A stretch of 64,000 nucleotides of DNA, taken from NCBI RefSeq assembly GCF_029227915.1, contig NC_079876.1, forward strand, positions 870,001 to 934,000. The letters run 5' to 3'. Positions 49,883 through 63,090 of the stretch are shown here, one piece after another; positions within the stretch are counted from its first letter, which is position 1, and every line of letters begins with the position of its first letter. Made by a program: the position numbers and the translations under genes. This stretch comes from Hydractinia symbiolongicarpus (taxonomy: Eukaryota; Cnidaria; Hydrozoa; Anthoathecata; Hydractiniidae). Below the pieces are notes generated by a model. That model made no database searches. It saw nothing but the letters and a program-made list of their open reading frames with translations, and was not told where the DNA came from.

Positions 49883-51300
49883 GAGACTTGTAGTTTTTAA
49901 AAATGTTTTCATTTTTGATGAGACGCTGAATAAAAGAAATTCAATCGCCGGCAAACGAAAACCCGCCATTTCCCGTAAACCCCGGACTCGGCCCGCATAG
50001 TCAAAAGTATACAAAGAAAGTACCCAGGGAGTAAAGTCATTTCCCGAACGATTTTTTAAATTATTTTTTCACCACTAAAACGCATGAGACTTGTAGTTTT
50101 CAAAAATGTTTCATTTTTGATGAGACGCTGAATAAAAGAAGTTTAATCGCCGGCAAACGAAAACCTGCGATTTCCCGTAAATCCCCGACTCGGCCCGTAT
50201 AGTGAAAATTATACAAAGAAAGTACCCGGGGTGTAAACTCATTTCCCGAACGATTTTTCAAATTATTATTTCACCACTAAAGACCATGAGACTTGTAGTT
50301 TTTAAAAATGTTTTCATTTTTGATGAGACGCTGACTAGAAGAAGTTTAATTGCCGGCAAACGAAAACCCGCGACTTCCCGTAAATCCCGGACTCGGCCTG
50401 TATAGTCAAAAGTATACAAAGAAAGTACCCTGTGAGTAAACTCTTTTCCCGAACGATTTTTTAAATTATCTTTTCACCACTAAACCGCATGAGACTTGCA
50501 GTTTTCAAAAATGTTTTCATTTTTGTTGAGACGCTTAATAAAAGAGGTTTAATCGCCGGCAAACGAAATTCCGCGATTTCCCGTAAATCCCGGGCTTGGC
50601 CCGTATAGTCGAATGTATACAAAGAAAGTACCCAGTGAGTAAACTCATTTCCCGAACGAATTTTTAAATTATTTTTTCACCACTAAAACGCATGAGACTT
50701 GTAGTTTTCAGAAATGTTTTCATTTTTGATGAGACGCTGAATATAAGAAGTTTAATCGCCGGCAAACGAAAACCTGCGATTTCCCGTAAATCCCGGACTC
50801 GGCCCGTATAGTCAAAAGTATACAAGGAAAGTACCCAGTGAGTAAACTTATTTCCCGAACGAATTTTTAAATTATTTTTTCACCACTAAAACGCATGAGA
50901 CTTGTAGTTTTTAAAAATGTTTTCATTTTTGATGAGACGCTGAATAAAAGAAGTTTAATCGCCGGCAAACGAAAAACTGCGATTTCCCGTAAATCCCGGA
51001 CTCGGCCCGTATAGTCAAAAGTATACAAAGAAAGTACCCAGGGTGTAAACGCATTTCCCGAACGATTTTTTAAATTATTTTTTCACCACTAAAACGCATG
51101 AGACTTGTAGTTTTCAAAAATGTTTTCATTTTTGATGAGACGCTGAATAAAAGAAGTTTAATCGCCGGCAAACGAAAACCTGCGATTTCCCGTAAATCCC
51201 TGACTCGGCCCGTATACTCAAAAGTATACAAAGAAAGTACCCAGGGAGTAAACTCATTTCCCAAACGATTTTTTAAATTATTATTTCACCACTAAAGCCC
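48460..51300 (+). repeat. 7-mer higher-order repeat, period 1,420 bp, two copies
   Basis: Matching positions at a 1,420 bp offset: GAAATTCAATCGCC (about 48,516 and 49,936), AGTGAAAATTATAC (48,782 and 50,202), AAACTCTTTTCCCG, the GAGGTTTAATCGCC / AGTCGAATG monomer, and the CCCTGACTCGGCCC monomer (49,650 and 51,070). By eye the two copies are nearly identical, so this is a recent event layered on the 18-mer duplication. 1,420 bp fits six 203 bp monomers plus one 202 bp monomer. Confidence 0.87.
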
Positions 51301-52700
51301 ATGAGACTTGTAGTTTTTAAAAATGTTTTCATTTTTGATGAGACGCTGAATAAAAGATGTTTAATCGCCTGCAAACGAAAACCCGCGATTTTCCGTAAAT
51401 CCCGGACTCGGCCCGTATAGTCAAAAGTATACAAAGAAAGTACCCAGGGTGTAAACGCATTTCCCGAACGATTTTTTAAATTATTTTTTCACCACTAAAA
51501 CGCATGAGACTTGTAGTTTTTAAAAATGTTTTCATTTTTGATGAGACGCTGAATAAAAGAAGTGTAATCGCCGGCAAACGAAAACCTGCGATTTCCCGTA
51601 AATCCCGGACTCGGCCCGTATACTCAAAAGTATACAAAGAAAGTACCCAGGGAGTAAACTCATTTCCCAAACGATTTTTTAAATTATTTTTTCACCACTA
51701 AAACGCATGAGACTTGTAGTTTTCAGAAATGTTTTCATTTTTGATGAGACGCTGAATATAAGAAGTTTAATCGCCGGCAAACGAAAACCTGCGATTTCCC
51801 GTAAATCCCGGACTCGGCCCGTATAGTCAAAAGTATACAAGGAAAGTACCCAGTGAGTAAACTTATTTCCCGAACGAATTTTTAAATTATTTTTTCACCA
51901 CTAAAACGCATGAGACTTGTAGTTTTTAAAAATGTTTTCATTTTTGATGAGACGCTGAATAAAAGAAGTTTAATCGCCGGCAAACGAAAAACTGCGATTT
52001 CCCGTAAATCCCGGACTCGGCCCGTATAGTCAAAAGTATACAAAGAAAGTACCCAGGGTGTAAACGCATTTCCCGAACGATTTTTTAAATTATTTTTTCA
52101 CCACTAAAACGCATGAGACTTGTAGTTTTCAAAAATGTTTTCATTTTTGATGAGACGCTGAATAAAAGAAGTTTAATCGCCGGCAAACGAAAACCTGCGA
52201 TTTCCCGTAAATCCCTGACTCGGCCCGTATACTCAAAAGTATACAAAGAAAGTACCCAGGGAGTAAACTCATTTCCCAAACGATTTTTTAAATTATTATT
52301 TCACCACTAAAGCCCATGAGACTTGTAGTTTTTAAAAATGTTTTCATTTTTGATGAGACGCTGAATAAAAGATGTTTAATCGCCTGCAAACGAAAACCCG
52401 CGATTTTCCGTAAATCCCGGACTCGGCCCGTATAGTCAAAAGTATACAAAGAAAGTACCCAGGGTGTAAACGCATTTCCCGAACGATTTTTTAAATTATT
52501 TTTTCACCACTAAAACGCATGAGACTTGTAGTTTTTAAAAATGTTTTCATTTTTGATGAGACGCTGAATAAAAGAAGTTTAATCGCCGGCAAACGAAAAC
52601 CTGCGATTTCCCGTAAATCCCGGACTCGGCCCGTATACTCAAAAGTATACAAAGAAAGTACCCAGGGAGTAAACTCATTTCCCAAACGATTTTTTAAATT
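51070..52700 (+). repeat. 5-mer repeat, period 1,015 bp
   Basis: The CCCTGACTCGGCCC monomer starts at 51,070 and 52,085, and the following GTATACTC monomer at 51,476 and 52,491, both 1,015 bp apart, which is exactly five 203 bp monomers. The intervening monomers at 51.7-52.08 kb repeat the trimer with TTTTCAGAAATG / GAATATAAG and the AAAACTGCG type. Confidence 0.85.
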
Positions 52701-53049
52701 ATTATTTCACCACTAAAGCCCATGAGACTTGTAGTTTTTAAAAATGTTTTCATTTTTGATGAGACGCTGAATAAAAGATGTTTAATCGCCTGCAAACGAA
52801 AACCCGCGATTTTCCGTAAATCCCGGAATCGGCCCGTATAGTCAAAAGTATACAAAGAAAGTACCCAGGGAGTAAACTCATTTCCCGAACGATTTTTTAT
52901 ACTTTTTTTTCACCACTAAAACGCATGAGACTTGTAGTTTTCAGAAATGTTTTCATTTTTGATGAGACGCTGAATAAAAGAAATTCAATCGCCGGCAAAC
53001 GAAAACCCGCCATTTCCTGTAAACCCCGGACTCGGCCCGCATAGTCAAA

Positions 53050-56000
53050 AGTATACAAAGAAAGTACCCTGTGAGTAAACTCATTTCCCGAACGATTTTT
53101 TAAATTATCTTTTCACCACTAAACCGCATGAGACTTGCAGTTTTTAAAAATGTTTTCATTTTTGTTGAGACGCTTAATAAAAGAGGTTTAATCGCCGGCA
53201 AACGAAATTCCGCGATTTCCCGTAAATCCCGGGCTTGGCCCGTATAGTCGAATGTATACAAAGGAAGTATCCAGGGAGTAAACTCATTTCCCGACCGATT
53301 TTTTAATTTTTTTTTCACCACTAAAACGCATGAGACTTGTAGTTTTCAAAAATGTTTTCATTTTTGATGAGACGCTTAATGAAAGAGGTTTAATTGCCGG
53401 CAAACGAAAACCCGCGATTTCCCGTAAATCCCGGGCTTGGCCCGTATAGTCAAAAGTATACAAAGGTAGTACCCAGGGAGTAAACTCATTTCCCGAACGA
53501 TTTTTTAAATTATTATTTCACCACTAAAGCCCATGAGACTTGTAGTTTTTAAAAATGTTTTCATTTTTGATGAGACGCTGAATAAAAGATGTTTAATCGC
53601 CTGCAAACGAAAACCCGCGATTTTCCGTAAATCCCGGAATCGGCCCGTATAGTCAAAAGTATACAAAGAAAGTACCCAGGGAGTAAACTCATTTCCCGAA
53701 CGATTTTTTATACTTTTTTTTCACCACTAAAACGCATGAGACTTGTAGTTTTCAGAAATGTTTTCATTTTTGATGAGACGCTGAATAAAAGAAATTCAAT
53801 CGCCGTCAAACGAAAACCTGCGATTTCCCGTAAATCCCGGACTCGGCCCGTATAGTCAAAAGTATACAAAGAAAGTACCCAGGGTGTAAACCCATTTCCC
53901 GAACGATTTTTTAAATTATTTTTTCACCACTAAAACGCATGAGACTTGTAGTTTTCAAAAATGTTTCATTTTTGATGAGACGCTGAATAAAAGAAGTTTA
54001 ATCGCCGGCAAACGAAAACCTGCGATTTCCCGTAAATCCCCGACTCGGCCCGTATAGTGAAAATTATACAAAGAAAGTACCCGGGGTGTAAACTCATTTC
54101 CCGAACGATTTTTCAAATTATTATTTCACCACTAAAGACCATGAGACTTGTAGTTTTTAAAAATGTTTTCATTTTTGATGAGACGCTGACTAGAAGAAGT
54201 TTAATTGCCGGCAAACGAAAACCCGCGACTTCCCGTAAATCCCGGACTCGGCCTGTATAGTCAAAAGTATACAAAGAAAGTACCCTGTGAGTAAACTCAT
54301 TTCCCGAACGATTTTTTAAATTATCTTTTCACCACTAAAACGCATGAGACTTGTAGTTTTCAAAAATGTTTTCATTTTTGATGAGACGCTTAATGAAAGA
54401 GGTTTAATTGCCGGCAAACGAAAACCCGCGATTTCCCGTAAATCCCGGGCTTGGCCCGTATAGTCAAAAGTATACAAAGGTAGTACCCAGGGAGTAAACT
54501 CATTTCCCGAACGATTTTTTAAATTATTATTTCACCACTAAAGCCCATGAGACTTGTAGTTTTTAAAAATGTTTTCATTTTTGATGAGACGCTGAATAAA
54601 AGATGTTTAATCGCCTGCAAACGAAAACCCGCGATTTTCCGTAAATCCCGGAATCGGCCCGTATAGTCAAAAGTATACAAAGAAAGTACCCAGGGAGTAA
54701 ACTCATTTCCCGAACGATTTTTTATACTTTTTTTTCACCACTAAAACGCATGAGACTTGTAGTTTTCAGAAATGTTTTCATTTTTGATGAGACGCTGAAT
54801 AAAAGAAATTCAATCGCCGTCAAACGAAAACCTGCGATTTCCCGTAAATCCCGGACTCGGCCCGTATAGTCAAAAGTATACAAAGAAAGTACCCAGGGTG
54901 TAAACCCATTTCCCGAACGATTTTTTAAATTATTTTTTCACCACTAAAACGCATGAGACTTGTAGTTTTCAAAAATGTTTCATTTTTGATGAGACGCTGA
55001 ATAAAAGAAGTTTAATCGCCGGCAAACGAAAACCTGCGATTTCCCGTAAATCCCCGACTCGGCCCGTATAGTGAAAATTATACAAAGAAAGTACCCGGGG
55101 TGTAAACTCATTTCCCGAACGATTTTTCAAATTATTATTTCACCACTAAAGACCATGAGACTTCTAGTTTTTAAAAATGTTTTCATTTTTGATGAGACGC
55201 TGACTAGAAGAAGTTTAATTGCCGGCAAACGAAAACCCGCGACTTCCCGTAAATCCCGGACTCGGCCTGTATAGTCAAAAGTATACAAAGAAAGTACCCT
55301 GTGAGTAAACTCATTTCCCGAACGATTTTTTAAATTATCTTTTCACCACTAAACCGCATGAGACTTGCAGTTTTTAAAAATGTTTTCATTTTTGTTGAGA
55401 CGCTTAATAAAAGAGGTTTAATCGCCGGCAAACGAAATTCCGCGATTTCCCGTAAATCCCGGGCTTGGCCCGTATAGTCGAATGTATACAAAGGAAGTAC
55501 CCAGGGAGTAAACTCATTTCCCGACCGATTTTTTAATTTTTTTTTCACCACTAAAACGCATGAGACTTGTAGTTTTCAAAAATGTTTTCATTTTTGATGA
55601 GACGCTTAATGAAAGAGGTTTAATTGCCGGCAAACGAAAACCCGCGATTTCCCGTAAATCCCGGGCTTGGCCCGTATAGTCAAAAGTATACAAAGGTAGT
55701 ACCCAGGGAGTAAACTCATTTCCCGAACGATCTCTTAATTTATTTTTTCACCACTAAAGCCCATGAGACTTGTAGTTTTTAAAAATGTTTTCATTTTTGA
55801 TGAGACGCTGAATAAAAGATGTTTAATCGCCTGCAAACGAAAACCCGCGATTTTCCGTAAATCCCGGAATCGGCCCGTATAGTCAAAAGTATACAAAGAA
55901 AGTACCCAGGGAGTAAACTCATTTCCCGAACGATTTTTTATACTTTTTTTTCACCACTAAAACGCATGAGACTTGTAGTTTTCAGAAATGTTTTCATTTT

Positions 56001-57000
56001 TGATGAGACGCTGAATAAAAGAAATTCAATCGCCGTCAAACGAAAACCTGCGATTTCCCGTAAATCCCGGACTCGGCCCGTATAGTCAAAAGTATACAAA
56101 GAAAGTACCCAGGGTGTAAACCCATTTCCCGAACGATTTTTTAAATTATTTTTTCACCACTAAAACGCATGAGACTTGTAGTTTTCAAAAATGTTTCATT
56201 TTTGATGAGACGCTGAATAAAAGAAGTTTAATCGCCGGCAAACGAAAACCTGCGATTTCCCGTAAATCCCCGACTCGGCCCGTATAGTGAAAATTATACA
56301 AAGAAAGTACCCGGGGTGTAAACTCATTTCCCGAACGATTTTTCAAATTATTATTTCACCACTAAAGACCATGAGACTTGTAGTTTTTAAAAATGTTTTC
56401 ATTTTTGATGAGACGCTGACTAGAAGAAGTTTAATTGCCGGCAAACGAAAACCCGCGACTTCCCGTAAATCCCGGACTCGGCCTGTATAGTCAAAAGTAT
56501 ACAAAGAAAGTACCCTGTGAGTAAACTCATTTCCCGAACGATTTTTTAAATTATCTTTTCACCACTAAACCGCATGAGACTTGCAGTTTTTAAAAATGTT
56601 TTCATTTTTGTTGAGACGCTTAATAAAAGAGGTTTAATCGCCGGCAAACGAAATTCCGCGATTTCCCGTAAATCCCGGGCTTGGCCCGTATAGTCGAATG
56701 TATACAAAGGAAGTACCCAGGGAGTAAACTCATTTCCCGACCGATTTTTTAATTTTTTTTTCACCACTAAAACGCATGAGACTTGTAGTTTTCAAAAATG
56801 TTTTCATTTTTGATGAGACGCTTAATGAAAGAGGTTTAATTGCCGGCAAACGAAAACCCGCGATTTCCCGTAAATCCCGGGCTTGGCCCGTATAGTCAAA
56901 AGTATACAAAGGTAGTACCCAGGGAGTAAACTCATTTCCCGAACGATCTCTTAATTTATTTTTTCACCACTAAAACGCATGAGACTTGTAGTTTTCAGAA
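53050..57000 (+). repeat. 5-mer/6-mer mixed HOR block
   Basis: The AGTGAAAATTATAC / CCCGGGGTGTAAAC monomer recurs at 54,057, 55,071 and 56,287 (1,014 and 1,216 bp). The CCGACCG T-tract monomer lies at 53,100, 55,330 and 56,546 (2,230 and 1,216 bp). The last unit is a 6-mer, while the previous one lacks the GAGGTTTAATCGCC monomer. ATCTCTTAATTTATT replaces the usual AT-rich tail from 55,731 onward in this block. No gene is seen. Confidence 0.83.
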
Positions 57001-60000
57001 ATGTTTTCATTTTTGATGATACGCTTAATGAAAGTGGTTTAATCGCCGGCAATCGAAAACCGGCGATTTCCCGTAAATCCCGGACTCGGCCCGTATAGTC
57101 AAAAGTATACAAGGAAAGTACCCAGTGAGTAAACTTATTTCCCGAACGAATTTTTAAATTATTTTATCACCACTCAAACGCATGAGACTTGTAGTTTTTA
57201 AAAATGTTTTCATTTTTGATGAGACGCTGAATAAAAGAAGTTTAATCGCCGGCAAACGAAAAACTGCGATTTCCCGTAAATCCCGGACTCGGCCCGGATA
57301 GTCAAAAGTATACAAAGAAAGTACCCAGGGAGTAAACTCATTTCCCGAACGATTTTTTAAATTATTTTTTCACCACTAAAACGCATGAGACTTGTAGTTT
57401 TTAGAAATGTTTTCATTTTTGATGAGACGCTTGATGAAATTTGTTTAATCGCTGGCAAACGAAAACCCGCGATTTCCCGTAAATCCCGGGCTTGGCCCGT
57501 ATAGTCGAATGTATACAAAGAAAGTACCCTGTGAGTAAACTCATTTCCAAAATATTTTTTTAAATTATCTTTTCACCACTAAACCGCATGAGACTTGCAG
57601 TTTTTAAAAATGTTTTCATTTTTGTTGAGACGCTTAATAAAAGAGGTTTAATCGCCGGCAAACGAAATTCCGCGATTTCCCGTAAATCCCGGACTCGGCC
57701 TGTATAGTCAAAAGTATACAAAGAAAGTACCCAGGGAGTAAACTCATTTCCCGACCGATTTTTTAAATTTTTTTTTCACCACTAAAACGCATGAGACTTG
57801 TAGTTTTCAAAAATGTTTTCATTTTTGATGAGACGCTTAATGAAAGAGGTTTAATTGCCGGCAAACGAAAACCCGCGATTTCCCGTAAATCCCGGGCTTG
57901 GCCCGTATAGTCAAAAGTATACAAAGAAAGTACCCAGGGAGTAAACTCATTTCCCGAACGATCTCTTAATTTATTTTTTCACCACTAAAACGCATGAGAC
58001 TTGTAGTTTTCAGAAATGTTTTCATTTTTGATGATACGCTTAATGAAAGTGGTTTAATCGCTGGCAAACGAAAACCCGCGATTTCCCGTAAATCCCGGGC
58101 TTGGCCCGTATAGTCGAATGTATACAAAGAAAGTACCCTGTGAGTAAACTCATTTCCAAAACGATTTTTTAAATTATATTTTCACCACTAAAACGCATGA
58201 GACTTGTAGTTTTTAAAAATGTTTTCATTTTTGATGAGACGCTGAATATAAGAAGTTTAATCGCCGGCAATCGAAAACCGGCGATTTCCCGTAAATCCCG
58301 GACTCGGCCCGTATAGTCAAAAGTATACAAGGAAAGTACCCAGTGAGTAAACTTATTTCCCGAACGAATTTTTAAATTATTTTTTCACCACTCAAACGCA
58401 TGAGACTTGTAGTTTTTAAAAATGTTTTCATTTTTGATGAGACGCTGAATAAAAGAAGTTTAATCGCCGGCAAACGAAAAACTGCGATTTCCCGTAAATC
58501 CCGGACTCGGCCCGGATAGTCAAAAGTATACAAAGAAAGTACCCAGGGAGTAAACTCATTTCCCGAACGATTTTTTAAATTATTTTTTCACCACTAAAAC
58601 GCATGAGACTTGTAGTTTTTAGAAATGTTTTTATTTTTGATGAGACGCTTGATGAAAGTGGTTTAATCGCTGGCAAACGAAAACCCGCGATTTCCCGTAA
58701 ATCCCGGGCTTGGCCCGTATAGTCGAATGTATACAAAGAAAGTACCCTGTGAGTAAACTCATTTCCAAAACGATTTTTAAAATTATATTTTCACCACTAA
58801 AACGCATGAGACTTGTAGTTTTTAAAAATGTTTTCATTTTTGATGAGACGCTGAATAAAAGAAGTTTAATCGCCGGCAAACGAAAACCCGCCATTTCCCG
58901 TAAACCCCGAGCTTGGCCCGTATAGTCAAAAGTATACAAAGAAAGTACCGAGGGAGTAAACTCATTTGCCGAACGATTTTTTATACTTTTTTTTCACCAC
59001 TAAAACGCATGAGACTTGTAGTTTTCAAAAATGTTTTCATTTTTGATGAGACGGTGAATAAAAACAGTTTAATCGCCGGCAAACGAAAACCTGCGATTTC
59101 TCGTAAATCCCGGACTCGGCCCGTATAGTCAAAAGTATACAAAGAAAGTACCCAGGGAGTAAACTCATTTCCCAATCGATTTTTTAAATTATTATTTCAC
59201 CACTAACGCCCATGAGACTTGTAGTTTTTAAAAATGTTTTCATTTTTGATGAGACGCTGAATAAGAGAAGTTTAATCGCCGGCAAACGAAAACCCGCGAT
59301 TTCCCGTAAATCCCGGACTCGGCCCATATAGTTAAAAGTATCCAAGGAAAGTACCCAGTGAGTAAACTCATTTCCCGAACCAATTTTTAAATTATTATTT
59401 CACCACTAAAACGCATGAGACTTGTAGTTTTCAGAAATGTTTTCATTTTTGATGAGACGCTGAATATAAGAAGTTTAATCGCCGGCAAACGAAAACCTGC
59501 GATTTCCCGTAAATCCCGGACTCGGCCCGTATAGTCAAAAGTATACAAGGAAAGTACCCAGTGAGTAAACTTATTTCCCGAACGAATTTTTAAATTATTT
59601 TTTCACCACTAAAACGCATGAGACTTGTAGTTTTTAAAAATGTTTTCATTTTTGATGAGACGCTGAATAAAAGAAGTTTAATCGCCGGCAAACGAAAAAC
59701 TGCGATTTCCCGTAAATCCCGGACTCGGCCCGTATAGTCAAAAGTATACAAAGAAAGTACCCAGGGTGTAAACGCATTTCCCGAACGATTTTTTAAATTA
59801 TTTTTTCACCACTAAAACGCATGAGACTTGTAGTTTTCAAAAATGTTTTCATTTTTGATGAGACGCTGAATAAAAGAAGTTTAATCGCCGGCAAACGAAA
59901 ACCTGCGATTTCCCGTAAATCCCGGACTCGGCCCGTATACTCAAAAGTATACAAAGAAAGTACCCAGGGAGTAAACTCATTTCCCAAACGATTTTTTAAA

Positions 60001-62209
60001 TTATTATTTCACCACTAAAGCCCATGAGACTTGTAGTTTTTAAAAATGTTTTCATTTTTGATGAGACGCTGAATAAAAGATGTTTAATCGCCTGCAAACG
60101 AAAACCCGCGATTTTCCGTAAATCCCGGACTCGGCCCGTATAGGTAAAAGTATACAAGGAAAGTACCCAGTGAGTAAACTCATTTCCCGAACGAATTTTT
60201 AAATTATTTTTTCACCACTAAAACGCATGAGACTTGTAGTTTTCAGAAAAGTTTTCATTTTTGATGAGACGCTGAATAAAAGAAATTTAATCGCCGGCAA
60301 ACGAAAACCCGCCATTTCCCGTAAACCCCAGACTCAGCCCGCATAGTCAAAAGTATACAAAGAAAGTACCCAGGGAGTAAACTCATTTCCCGAACGATTT
60401 TTTAAATTATTTTTTCACCACTAAAACGCATGAGACTTGTAGTTTTCAAAAATGTTTTCATTTTTGATGAGACGCTGAATAAAAGAAGTTTAATCGCCGG
60501 CAAACGAAAAACTGCGATTTCCCGTAAATCCCGGACTCGGCCCGTATAGTCAAAAGTATACAAAGAAAGTACCCAGGGTGTAAACGCATTTCCCGAACGA
60601 TTTTTCAAATTATTTTTTCACCACTAAAACGCATGAGACTTGTAGTTTTCAGAAATGTTTTCATTTTTGATGAGACGCTGAATAAAAGAAATTTAATCGC
60701 CGGCAAACGAAAACCCGCCATTTCCCGTAAACCCCGGACTCAGCCCGCATAGTCAAAAGTATACAAAGAAAGTACCCAGGGAGTAAACTCATTTCCCGAA
60801 CGATTTTTTAAATTTTTTTTTCACCACTAAAACGCATAAGACTTGTAGTTTTTAAAAATGTTTTCATTTTTGATGAGACGCTGAATAAAAGAAGTTTAAT
60901 CGCCGGCAAACGAAAACCTGCGATTTCCCGTAAATCCCGGACTCGGCCCGTATACTCAAAAGTATACAAAGAAAGTACCCAGGGAGTAAACTCATTTCCC
61001 AAACGATTTTTTAAATTATTATTTCACCACTAAAGCCCATGAGACTTGTAGATTTTAAAAATGTTTTCATTTTTGATGAGACGCTGAATAAAAGATGTTT
61101 AATCGCCTGCAAACGAAAACCCGCGATTTTCCGTAAATCCCGGACTCGGCCCGTATAGTTAAAAGTATACAAGGAAAGTACCCAGTGAGTAAACTCATTT
61201 CCCGAACGAATTTTTAAATTATTTTTTCACCACTAAAACGCATGAGACTTGTAGTTTTCAAAAATGTTTTCATTTTTGATGAGACGCTGAATAAAAGAAG
61301 TTTAATCGCCGGCAAACGAAAACCTGCGATTTCCCGTAAATCCCCGACTCGGCCCGTATAGTGAAAATTATACAAAGAAAGTACCCGGGGTGTAAACTCA
61401 TTTCCCGAACGATTTTTCAAATTATTATTTCACCACTAAAGACCATGAGACTTGTAGTTTTTAAAAATGTTTTCATTTTTGATGAGACGCTGACTAGAAG
61501 AAGTTTAATTGCCGGCAAACGAAAACCCGCAACTTCCCGTAAATCCCGGACTCGGCCTGTATAGTCAAAAGTATACAAAGAAAGTACCCTGTGAGTAAAC
61601 TCATTTCCCGAACGATTTTTTAAATTATCTTTTCACCACTAAACCGCATGAGACTTGCAGTTTTCAAAAATGTTTTCATTTTTGTTGAGACGTTTAATAA
61701 AAGAGGTTTAATCGCCGGCAAACGAAATTCCGCGATTTCCCGTAAATCCCGGGCTTGGCCCGTATAGTCGAATGTATACAAAGAAAGTACCCAGGGAGTA
61801 AACTCATTTCCCGACCGATTTTGTATTTTTTTTTTCACCACTAAAACGCATGAGACTTGTAGTTTTCAGAAATGTTTTCATTTTTGATGATACGCTTAAT
61901 GAAAGTGGTTTAATCGCTGGCAAACGAAAACCCGCGATTTCCCGTAAATCCCGGGCTTGGCCCGTAAAGTCGAATGTATACAAAGAAAGTACCCTGTGAG
62001 TAAACTCATTTCCAAAACGATTTTTTAAATTATATTTTCACCACTAAAACGCATGAGACTTGTAGTTTTTAAAAATGTTTTCATATTTGATGAGACGCTG
62101 AATAAAAGAAGTTTAATCGCCGGCAAACGAAAACCCGCCATTTCCCGTAAACCCCGAGCTTGGCCCGTATAGTCAAAAGTATACAAAGAAAGTACCCAGG
62201 GAGTAAACT
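57001..62209 (+). repeat. Mixed block with dispersed trimer units
   Basis: A trimer with GGCAATCGAAAACCGGCG, then CACTCAAACGC with CGGCCCGGATAGTC, then GCTTGATGAAA with CGCTGGCAAACG occurs at about 57.0-57.5 kb and 58.2-58.7 kb, and again at 63.1-63.6 kb. Between them lie the 41 kb-type monomers and, at 59.4-61.2 kb, monomers of the 43-44 kb type. At 61,361-61,841 is another copy of the AGTGAAAATTATAC monomer and its neighbour. No gene and no foreign sequence are seen. Confidence 0.78.
57045..57064. other. Extra CG-rich inverted repeat in a minor monomer type
   Basis: GCCGG (57,045-57,049) pairs with CCGGC (57,060-57,064) across a 10 nt loop. The common monomer has CCTGC or CCCGC at the second position and lacks the full stem. 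The form recurs near 58,264 and 63,136 in the dispersed trimer. Confidence 0.6.
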
Positions 62210-63090
62210 CATTTCCCGAACGATTTTTTATACTATTTTTTCACCACTAAAACGCATGAGACTTGTAGTTTTCAAAAATGTTTTCATTTTTGATGAGACG
62301 CTTAATGAAAGTGGTTCAATCGCCGGCAAACGAAAACCTGCGATTTCCTGTAAATCCCGGGCTTGGCCCGTATAGTCGAATGTATACAAAGAAAGTACGC
62401 TGTGAGTAAACTCATTTCCAAAACGATTTTTTAAATTATCTTTTCACCACTAAAACGCATGAGACTTGTAGTTTTCAAAAATGTTTTCATTTTTGATGAG
62501 ACACTGAATAAAAGAAGTTTAATCGCCGGCAAACGAAAACCCGCCATTTCCCGTAAACCCCGAGCTTGGCCCGTATAGTCAAGAGTATACAAAGAAAGTA
62601 CCCAGGGAGTAAACTCATTTCCCGAACGATTTTTTATACTATTTTTTCACCACTAAAACGCATGAGACTTGTAGTTTTCAAAAATGTTTTCATTTTTGAT
62701 GAGACGCTGAATAAAAGCAGTTTAATCGCCGGCAAACGAAAACCTGCGATTTCCCGTAAATCCCGGACTCGGCCCGTATAGTCAAAAGTATACAAAGAAA
62801 GTACCCAGCGAGTAAACTCATTTCCCAAACGATTTTTTAAATTATTATTTCACCACTAACGCCCATGAGACTTGTAGTTTTTAAAAATGTTTTCATTTTT
62901 GATGAGACGCTGAATAAGAGAAGTTTAATCGCCGGCAAACGAAAACCCGCGATTTCCCGTAAATCCCGGACTCGGCCCATATAGTTAAAAGTATCCAAGG
63001 AAAGTACCCAGTGAGTAAACTCATTTCCCGAACGAATTTTTAAATTATTTTCTCACCACTAAAACGCATGAGACTTGTAGTTTTCAGAAA
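62210..63090 (+). repeat. Long-range duplicate block, right copy (partner at 41.1 kb)
   Basis: Partner of 41,110-41,990 with the same order of rare variants at a 21,099 bp offset. The match fades after the monomer with ATTATTTTCTCACC: here the next hairpin is followed by GAATATAAG, there by GACGGTGAATAAAAGC. Confidence 0.85.

Noticed and set aside
58631-58939. 102-codon minus-strand frame, the longest in the window
   Set aside because: It spans one and a half satellite monomers; small indels happen to keep it open. Its residues are the same repeat translation as elsewhere.
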